Assembly: GCF_002575655.3 (NCBI RefSeq)
Contig: NC_053037.3
Span: 250,947,135 to 251,011,134 of the forward strand
Length of the DNA: 64,000 nt
Source: Aegilops tauschii subsp. strangulata
Lineage: Eukaryota > Streptophyta > Magnoliopsida > Poales > Poaceae
Direction: 5' to 3'
A model generated the notes under the pieces. The model had not been told where the DNA came from. It searched no databases and saw nothing but the letters and a program-made list of their open reading frames with translations. Positions 49,622 through 57,561 of the stretch are shown here, one piece after another; position 1 is the first letter of the stretch, and each line of letters starts with the position of its first letter. Position numbers and translations under genes: made by a program.

Positions 49622-50447
49622 TGTTGTAGGGTGGAACCCTATGGGGAGATCTTTCACGAATTGGAGGGGGAATCCCCAAGAATAAGATGAACACAAGAGG
49701 GAAAACACTCAAATTGACTAGATCCAATCACACATATGCTAGATCCAATCACACAAAGAGAGATACAATGATTCAAAGACAACAAAGGAAAGATACAAGG
49801 TACTAGTTCATCCCAATCCTACGAGGAATGAGGTCTTGAAGGGGGCCACCCATGAGGGGGTCTTGAGGTTGGTCACTCCAAGAGGAGGTCTTGATCTCCT
49901 AGTGGAGTGGATCCATGGAGCAAAGCTCACATATGTCTATCATATCCTTTGCTTAGTACAAATGGAAGGAGGGAGAGGGGTATATATAGGTAGGTGGAGG
50001 AAGGGGACGAAGTGGAGGCCCAACAGGTGACTCTCGGCCGTCCATCCTGATGAGCCCGTGCGCACGGGGTAAGTGGGGCCCGTGCGCACGGGGGTCCCGT
50101 GGGCACGGTACAGGCCCGTGCGGGGTGCTCCAGCGCCAGCTCTCTGAGTAGTCCATGCGCACGGGGTCGCCTGGGAGGTGCAGAGTTGATCTTGTTGCAC
50201 TCCTTCTTCCTCCTTGTGGCCTTGGGGTCCTTCTCCTACTCCTTTGGGGTGTTCCTCACCAGCTTGTGGTCGTCGGTCTTCGTATCTAAGGACACATAGA
50301 GCTCTTTGGTGAGGTAGCAAGCAAGTCCAATGGATATTCATGATATTCTCGAAGAAGAGCGGGTTCACCTTAAGTCCGGTAGGTCCACTTGGGGCTTTAT
50401 GTGCTATGAAGGTGTACATGGAGATGAACGTAGGATGCTCCGCATCA
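49622..50447 (-). repeat. E1 5' LTR
   Basis: 826 bp, 29 bp shorter than the 3' LTR because of deletions between palindrome units near 50118 and 50158. Confidence 0.88.
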
Positions 50448-51445
50448 GGGCGTGCCAGGCCGCACCCTCGAGGTCGTCCTTGACCACATCGAGATCGGCA
50501 ACACGCCGCGCCTCGAGTACCCATCGCGGCCGTCCTTCTCTCGCCGTCGTGGCAGCTCCTAGACGCCGCGGCGAATGGAGCCTGGGACGTCCTCGTTGTT
50601 GGGCTCCGGTTCGCTCTCCTCCGGCTCGCCAGCGCTCCGCCCTGTCAAGCCGGTGCCGGAGGAGACGCCGCTCAGGCGCCGCACCCGCAGCGGCGCCCTC
50701 GTCATCAACGAGGGTGCCCCCCTCCCCGCGCTCCCTCCGCCTGGTCCGGTCGAAGCCCGAGTCGGGCCTGCTTCCCGTGAAGCCGGAGCACGTCGACATG
50801 GTGGCCCCCGACGACGAGGCCGCCCTAAAATGGGCGAAGGAGGACTACGTCCGCGAGCAGGTGCGCCGCCAACGTCGAACATATGCCGAGCTCCAGGCCC
50901 GGCGCCGCGGGCGCGAGGAGGGCGGCGTCATCGTCCTCGACATCGACTAGGAGGACGAGGCCGGGCCGTCCAGCGCACCACCGCGCATCGGCGACCCCGG
51001 CCAGGGGTGCAGCAGGGGCGGCGGCGGCTCCGGCGGGGTGCGCGACGACGACGACGGCGGCGGCGACTACACCCGTTTCTACAGGCTTCTCGGCATGTAG
51101 ATGGAATGCGGTGGCCGTGGCGCAGCAGGGCTAGGCGTAGTTTGGCGTAGTTTGCATGTTTTACCTGTTTTTGTACAAATTTCAATGAAGTGTCGCCGAG
51201 TTTGTGCCAGTTTCGCCGAGATTGTGCAATTTTGTATGAAATGTCGCCAAGTTCGCGCGATTTTGGCGGCAACCTAGGGGCATCGACTGGACACGCAATC
51301 GCCTCCACGCGCCAAACAAGCGTCGGTTCGCCCCCAGGTGGCTCTTTTTCGGCGTCCTGGGGGGGGGGGGGGGGGCGGGGGGCGAACAGCTGGAGATGCT
51401 CTAAGGCTTTCACGGTTCGCGGAAAAAGGTATATGCGGGCCGGCT

Positions 51446-52115
51446 TGATGAGGACATCAATACCATTGTTACACCCACAGCCCCTGCTGCTATACATACT
51501 GGACCAATTACTAGAGCTCGCGCACGCCAATTAAATTACCAGGTACTTTTGTTTCTTGGTAATGATTCTAATGTTGATGAGAATATGATGCTGCCTAAAT
51601 TGGATACATTTGTTTTGCTTACAAATGAAGGGCCTAGCTTTGAGAAGGATGAACATTGGAGCAAGAACAAGCATGGAGATGATGGCATGCGCATGGGGGA
51701 CAAGAACGGAGTTACAAGTGATGATTTCAGGACGTTGAAGCCACCATAATGCGTGCATGAAGCCTTGGACGAAATATACAAGATGCACTTCATAACTTTC
51801 GCGTACTTCGTTTGTGTTCAACGACCAGACAAAGGCGTCACAGAACCCCACCTTGATCAATAAAGCTTTCATCTTATATTCGCAATATCCAGATTGCAAT
51901 CTCAGTTTCTTGCTTGTTCTTCGTTTGCCCGCAGGAAACAGACGCTCGTGGTCAGGTTGATCGTGCTCCGGCGTGGTCAATAACCTCTCGGAGTTGGTTT
52001 AGCGATTGCTAAGGCACGACGTCCTCGCACGTTCGTAGTCGGATCGTCAAAGTCGACTTCCATCAAAGCGATATCCATCATCTCATCGAAAGACGGGACA
52101 CCTTTGCCTCTATCA
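51446..52115 (+). repeat. Family-B solo LTR with internal deletion
   Basis: TGATGAGGACATC...CTCTATCA, 670 bp against 917. About 247 bp are missing at 51800, between 'aactttcg' and 'aacttcg' short homologies. Flanks CGGCT (51441-51445) and CGGCG (52116-52120) are a TSD with one change. It lies upstream of the desulfhydrase gene, beyond H1. Confidence 0.82.
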
Positions 52116-54478
52116 CGGCGTGGGCGAGGTCAGACTCAGACCCCGCAAAAGGGACCCATAAAAAAGGATATTCAGTGAATATGCTCTTTTACGGGTCGGC
52201 TACACAGGGTCTGCTCGGGCACTGCCACGTCGACCCGCAAACCGAAGACGCCCAATTATCGAATTTGACATCGATTCCGACAAATGAGTTCAAATTCAAA
52301 CATAGAACACAGTTCACACGCAAATAAAACCTTAGTTTTGTAGGATAAAAGCAAAAGGGGGTCTTGCAAAAGCGACGACCATGTCCAGCATCATCTTGGT
52401 TGATCTTCACTCCACGCCACCAAGTCCATCGAGGTCATCGCAACCACCGAGTCCATCTCTGGCACTTGTTCCAACTCCGGCACCGAAATCATCGGCTGGT
52501 GCACTGAACGCATCGGCGACATTAGTTCCAAACCCCATTGAGAAAACATCTCCGGCACTGGCCGACGCAATCATTCTCCTCCTCAAGATATCTGTTCTTG
52601 CCATATAATGCCATTCTTTGGTGAGATCGTCCATGTCATTGCGGTTCAATGTCATGATCTTGTTCTCTTTGGCAAGCAACTTGGACATGGCTTTGTTTTC
52701 AGCGGCACGTGCTCTTCTCTCCTTAATGGCCGCTTTGCGCAGCCCCTCGTCCTTGAGCAATTGCCATTTTTCTTGCTTCTCCCGTGCCTTATTCTCGGCC
52801 AACTCTTTCTTTATCTCCAACGTCTTCGCTAACATCAACTCATTTGATTGCATCATGGCATCAATCTTGTCCCGCAAGCTCGATGCTTCGTGCTCTCTTC
52901 ATCTTCTCCTTAGTCTTCTTGTCACCATCAGGCTTGTTCAAGTTTCTTGAGCCACCATCATCCTCATCTTCATCCATATTCGTAAGTGAACCTCTCTTCG
53001 GTGGGGATTCTTTGTCAATCAACTCCCAGTTCTCGCACTCTTTGAGCAAGTCCCAACAATGCTCTAGTTTGAAGAATTTGCCTTCCGAAGCTTCCATGTC
53101 TTTGTATCTTTGTTGGGCAATTTTGTCCTACACAATTTAAACAAAGTCAAATGATGCAATTATTTCATATGATGCAATATGATGTGCACAACTTGGGACG
53201 TGAAAACGAACTCACATAGTCGGATTCCACGGTTCCACTTGGAGGTGCATTGCGTACTTGTTCCAAGCAAGCTGCTCAACGGCTGCAAATCGGGTTGATC
53301 ACGTCCCAACGCCCTTGGAGTGACCGAAAGGTGCGTGGAGTCCTATTGGGATACCGTGCCATCATGCGGAAGTATTGATCTTTGATCCTTTGCCAATACC
53401 TCTTGGTAGTTTGAGACGTACCCGTGCAAGCACCAAGAGACACAACACTCTAAGCCTTGATCAAGATTTGATCTTCCAAGATCGTGTAGTTCTTCGATCT
53501 CTGGCTTTTTTTTGCTTGCACTTGCTCATACGCCCCCTCATCCATCTCCTCCAATTCTTCTTCGCCACAGCGATCATCCATGCCATCCTCCATTTCATTG
53601 TAATCGAATGCAGCGAACGGGGCTTGATTGATGTCAACAGCGTTGGTGTCCAACAAGTTCACGAACTCGGCAGTGGCATTGTTCGAACCACCGCTATAGT
53701 GAGCGACAATAAGTCAGGAGCTACCGCAATGGCGAAAAGCAAAGAAAATTGAAGGGACCGAAGAGGCATACCTTCCGGCCATTTCGTCAAACACCTCGTT
53801 AGCGGTGGAAGCAGCATCGTTGAGCGGCATCGCCGGGGAACCTCTTGTCGGGGCGGAGGGAGTGGATGAAGGAGCCGGTTTCTTTGTAGCCGGAATCCTC
53901 TTCCGCTTTACGCCCGAGACCTTGCCGACCTTCTCCGCCGCCGGCCGGGATCGCGGAGCGGCGTTGGCGCCCGGAGCATGGGCCTTCCCGGTGGGCGCAA
54001 CCAGATTCCCACCCTGCACGACCATGTTGCCCTGTCACTTGCGGGCAGGCGCAGTGGTGCCTTGGGCGACGGCGGGGCCAACATGGCCGGCAACGAGATC
54101 CCCGGAGGGGATTGAGCGTGCGCGACCTCGACGGTGACGGGGACGGGAGGGAGTCATCCATGGCGGCAAAGAACTGTCGGGGAAGATGCACCGGAGCGGG
54201 AGATGACGGGAGCAATGGTGGCGGAGGGGTGGGGTGCGGGAACGGTTGCGCGGAAATGTCCCTCGCGCCAAATCTCGCTGCGGATAGGGACCGAGCTCGG
54301 GTCGGCCTCCCACCCCATGAATCTAAAGGTTGGGGGAGATCTTTTGCCGCGCCCCGCAAAAATTTTACGGGTCGGACGCGTTTGCGGTGTCTGGTCGGGC
54401 AGGATTTTCCGCGCCAACCCGTATTTTGGCAGTTATTATGCGGGTCGCGGCTATATACGGGGTCTGCTAGAGATGCTC
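52116..54478 (-). mobile_element. H2: PIF/Harbinger-type element with ORF1 only
   Basis: Right end (reverse complement) GAGCATCTCTAGCAGACCCCG with TTA at 54479-54481. The left end near 52130 keeps 'cagaccccgc' of the same terminal repeat, but its outermost bases and TSD are not recognisable. Inside is a decayed Myb-like ORF1. There is no DDE transposase. Confidence 0.65.
52407..54025 (-). pseudogene. Harbinger ORF1-type Myb/SANT-like protein, broken
   Basis: Minus-strand order: exon-like 54025 to about 53772 (MVVQGGNLVAPTGKA…NEVFDEMAG) ending at AG|GTATG; an acidic segment and Myb-like start (53670-53450, SKNYTILEDQILIK); then continuing homology to about 53215 (TSQTTKRYWQRIKDQYF, SLQGRWDVI) with a TAG and a TGA where Trp is expected; after a gap that looks like an intron, a Lys/Glu-rich coiled-coil C-terminus (53130-52407) with one frame slip near 52870. 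In PIF/Harbinger elements ORF1 is a DNA-binding partner of the transposase. Not functional here. Confidence 0.68.
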
Positions 54479-54481
54479 TTA

Positions 54482-55346
54482 CAACAGCTTCGTGGTTTTT
54501 CTTAACTAGTAGGAGTACTAAGGTGACCTTTGTTTGGGCTACGGATTGTGATTCCCAGTCAAAATCGGATTCACAAACAAACAGCCAGATTCGTGTGCGA
54601 GCTGCACAGAATCGATTCTGGAAATTGCACTGGACACGCGCGGAAGCTAGAATCAGCGATTTTGCTAATTCCCGAGCTGCCACTAACCCCCTTTCAAATA
54701 TGGCCAACTTGTCCCCATTATTATGATGGAAATGCCATTGAAAATAAATCATGATGCAAAGCAACCAATACAATTAGGTAAACTATTGGAAGGATGTTTC
54801 TCGTAAATGGTCTGATCGTGGTTATTTTCATATTGTATTTGTGTCTTCCCTATATATTTACCAACGACGGACAACAATGATTATTCTTCTCTTGCCGGCC
54901 AGGTCATCCCAAGAGCCGAGTCAATAATATGGTCGACTGCACTCTCCAGGGTATATGACCTGAACCATTGGAACCGTGTACTCCTACTCAGAACAACTGA
55001 GGCATCTCGAGACAGACCACATAGTCCAAATACCGGTCAACTTAGCCCAGATGGAGCCACCAAGTAAAACAACTAAGTAACATATTTTATGAATAATCTG
55101 CAAATGGACAAAAAATATATGCTACCGAGAACCGAGGCAAGAAAATTGAATGATGTTTTTCAGGAATTGTCTGCAAGTAGTTATGTTCAACCACACCCCT
55201 ATGACAAATTATCAGACGCACCGACCACACGATCGACGAGCCATGGAAGAGTGCGGTCATCGATACGGTCAGGCCGCGGGGATCAAAAGCGGGGCAGACA
55301 TGAAAAATGGTGTCAGATCACAACGCTCAAAGCACAGGCGGACATG
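54482..55346. other. No recognisable gene
   Basis: About 870 bp of mixed composition between H2 and E2. Short frames only. Could be original upstream DNA of the gene island; nothing supports a specific feature. Confidence 0.5.
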
Positions 55347-55351
55347 GCAGA

Positions 55352-56291
55352 TGATGTAGGGCGGAACCCTAGGTGGCCGATCTTTCACGAAAGGAGCGGA
55401 TCCCAAAGAGGAACTCGAAGAACACGAGGGGGACACGAGGGAAAACACGAGAGAATCACTCAACCAACAAGAATAGATCACACATGCGCTAGATCGATGA
55501 ACACAAAGGTATGATACAAGATCCAAATCCAACAAAGGACGATACAAAGGTAACCGATTCTTCTCCGTAAGGAGGTCTTGATGGGGGTCTTCTCCGTGTG
55601 AAGGTCTTGAATCCAAGGTGGATCTTCTCCGTAGAGGGGCCGCGGTCTCTCTCGTGGAGTAGATCCGTAATGGATGAGCAAAGCTCTATCTCACATATGA
55701 GCTAATCCTTTGCTAACCCTAAAACATAGGTGGAGGGGGAGTATATATAGTCTAAGGGACGAAGGGGTACATGGGCCTCGGCGCAGATGCGCTGCACGCA
55801 GGCAAGAGGGGGCCGGATGACCGGGCTTTCCCGAGACGTCGGATGTCCGGGCGCTGGGGCCGGATGTCCGGGCTGGCAGGGTCCAGCTTCTGTGATGGGG
55901 CGCCGGATTTCCGGGAGCTGGGCCGGATGTCCGGCGGCTCGCGACGGGCCGGATGTCCGGGCTGACTTGGTTCAGCTTCGGGTGTCTTATGTGACGGGCG
56001 CCGGATTTCCGGGGGTCGGGCCGGATGTCCGGGCTGGGGCCGGATGTCCGGGGCCTGTAGCAGCTGTCTCTTCTTCCTTCTCCTTCCTTTGCTTCTTCGC
56101 ACGCTTGGCCTTGGTCCTTGGGTTCTCCATGGTCTCCTCGGGTGTACCTGAGTATGAACAAGGTCTGCGCTTGAAGTAGCATCCATGTCTTGCATGCGGA
56201 AAGGGAATATTCGGAAAGGAGCGAGTTCACCTTAGGTCCAATGGCGTAGGCTCGAGTGTACATGGGGATGATCGTCGGATGCTCCGCATCA
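55352..56291 (-). repeat. E2 3' LTR
   Basis: TATATATA on the minus strand at about 55749-55742. Upstream of it are nine CCGGA-NN-TCCGG-type palindromes (55813-56053). Ends match E1 (TGATGCGGAGCATC / CCCTACATCA). Confidence 0.88.
55813..56053. promoter_or_regulatory. E2 U3 palindrome array (CCGGA-TG/TT-TCCGG type), 3' LTR
   Basis: Nine copies or near copies. The 5' LTR has eleven (62786-63066) and the leader four (62019-62126). The location relative to the TATA box is the same as for the E1 array. Confidence 0.75.
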
Positions 56292-56604
56292 TCTCCCCTC
56301 CCTTGGGAAAGATCCGACCTCGGATCGAAATCCTCATCACCATGGAAACGGTTGTCGTGGACGGACTTGTAATTGGACGGAGTGGAAGTCATGGCGCAAT
56401 CCAAGTACTCCAAGGTGTTTCCGGAGTGGTACACATCCAAAAAGAGCAAACACAAACGACACTTGGAAATACAATGGTTAGCGCACACAACGTGTCCATC
56501 ATGTAAGAATGAGTCCGCGAGGCAAGGTTGTTCATGACAAAGCACATGAAGCTTAGCAAGATGATATGGAATGAGATGTAAAGCATTCATGGGAGCAAAA
56601 GCAT

Positions 56605-57561
56605 TCATTGTGCACACAAATGTGTTGTGATATGATCAATGCAACCACGGTGCAAAATGATGTCATAGTGAGACGGTTGATCAATAGCATGAATATGGCA
56701 ATGGATGCTCAATATGAATAATTTATCATGCAATTGATGGTAGGCAATATGATCATGATGTATGAATATGCCATCAAGAAAGATCACAACAAATTTGCTA
56801 AGGAAGTGTACAAGCCCATATATCATGGATGGCATGGAAATAGATGCAATAAGACAAGCATAATGTGAGTCAATCCATGCATAGGGTGCAAACTTGTGGT
56901 GACTATGATATGTCCATCGAGCATGACATGTGTGAGCACAATCAACAAATATGGAGGTGTTGATGCAATGTGTCAAAGGAGTGTTGATGTACCAATGCTC
57001 GATGTCGTGGCATGAGTGGAGGTTGGAAGGTGCATCCAATAAGTGCGAGCGCTCCTCAATGTGAAGGTCCATAGAGCCAATCTCCAATGTCGCTCCTCCA
57101 TTCGCGAGATGTATCATGTAGACAACAAGAAGGAAACAACAATGAAAGAATGACCCATCCAACATGCGTATTTGAGGATGGCTCAAAGGGAAGGAGTTCA
57201 CCTTGATGAGTTTGTCAAAAATGTTGGTGTTGCGCATCATATACGCCTTCACAAAACCAATATGTCTCTTGATGGTAATGCCTTGAGAATCCTTCAAAAT
57301 GAAAGAACATGACAAACACTCGGAAAAACAAATGAGGTTAGCGTAAATGCAAAACCTATCATTCGAGTGGTAAGATACCCAACAAGTGTATGTATCATGC
57401 TCATCATAGGAAAGGACAAGGGAGCATTTCATAGTATGGAGGCATATGATGCGAGAACAACCAAATACAATAGGCTCAATCAACCAAGCATGCATCACAA
57501 GTGAAGTGTCCAAGTCTCCAAGATCATTAAGCATAGATTGGAGGCAAGTGACAATAAACAA
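56605..57561 (-). pseudogene. E2 ORF, C-terminal part in a separate frame
   Basis: 318 codons, colinear with E1 45100-44009. About 45 bp present in E1 near 44890 are missing from E2 near 57535, close to where the 961-codon frame stops, so this probably was one protein with the upstream frame. Cys/His/Met-rich, no recognised domain; a few more codons resembling E1 lead on toward the polypurine tract. Confidence 0.55.

Larger units (their letters stand above)
42859..50447 (-). mobile_element. E1: LTR retrotransposon with atypical single ORF, inside H1
   Basis: LTRs at 42859-43713 (855 bp) and 49622-50447 (826 bp), perfect TSD GGGCG (42854-42858 and 50448-50452). Sense is minus: LTR TGATGCGGAGCATC...CCCTACAACA. 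The primer-binding site TGGTATCA (49618-49611) fits initiator tRNA-Met with later changes. The polypurine tract AAGGGAGGGGAGA abuts the 3' LTR at 43714. Protease, RT, RNase H and integrase are all absent. It carries a decayed version of the long ORF that is intact in E2. More than a dozen LTR differences were seen, so it is older than the family-B copy at 18988. Confidence 0.88.
42482..51100 (+). pseudogene. Uncharacterised grass protein family gene in H1, interrupted by E1
   Basis: 5' part 42482-42858, 3' part 50453-51100; the TSD GGGCG falls in the Trp-Trp-Gly-Val region (…RREWWGV | PGRTLE…). The product matches a family I recall as numerous in Triticeae, of unknown function: N-terminal ARLLYEAEYPAPPDMRVPG, WRLSVGGVPVPPVP, then WWGVPGRTLE, a Pro-rich middle, an acidic/basic helix near DDEAALKWAKEDYVREQ and a C-terminus ending FYRLLGM. 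Defects besides the insertion: a frame slip near 42778, a TAG for an expected Trp after RRRGSS (about 50560), another slip near 50735 and a TAG at 50948. It was therefore decaying in addition to being split. Function unknown. Confidence 0.75.
41991..51401. mobile_element. H1: PIF/Harbinger-type DNA element carrying a gene, itself split by E1
   Basis: Left end GAGTATCTCCA, right end (reverse complement) GAGCATCTCCA, flanked by TAA at 41988-41990 and 51402-51404, the 3-bp TSD of PIF/Harbinger elements. Without E1 and one TSD copy the element is about 1.8 kb. It has no transposase. Inside is a GC-rich promoter and a broken gene (42482-51100). It lies 131 bp upstream of the desulfhydrase start codon. 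The right end has a run of 17 G (51359-51375). Confidence 0.75.

Noticed and set aside
53799..54773. 324-codon minus-strand frame
   Set aside because: It crosses the H2 terminal repeat and changes character along its length; only parts overlap the ORF1-like gene and in another frame.
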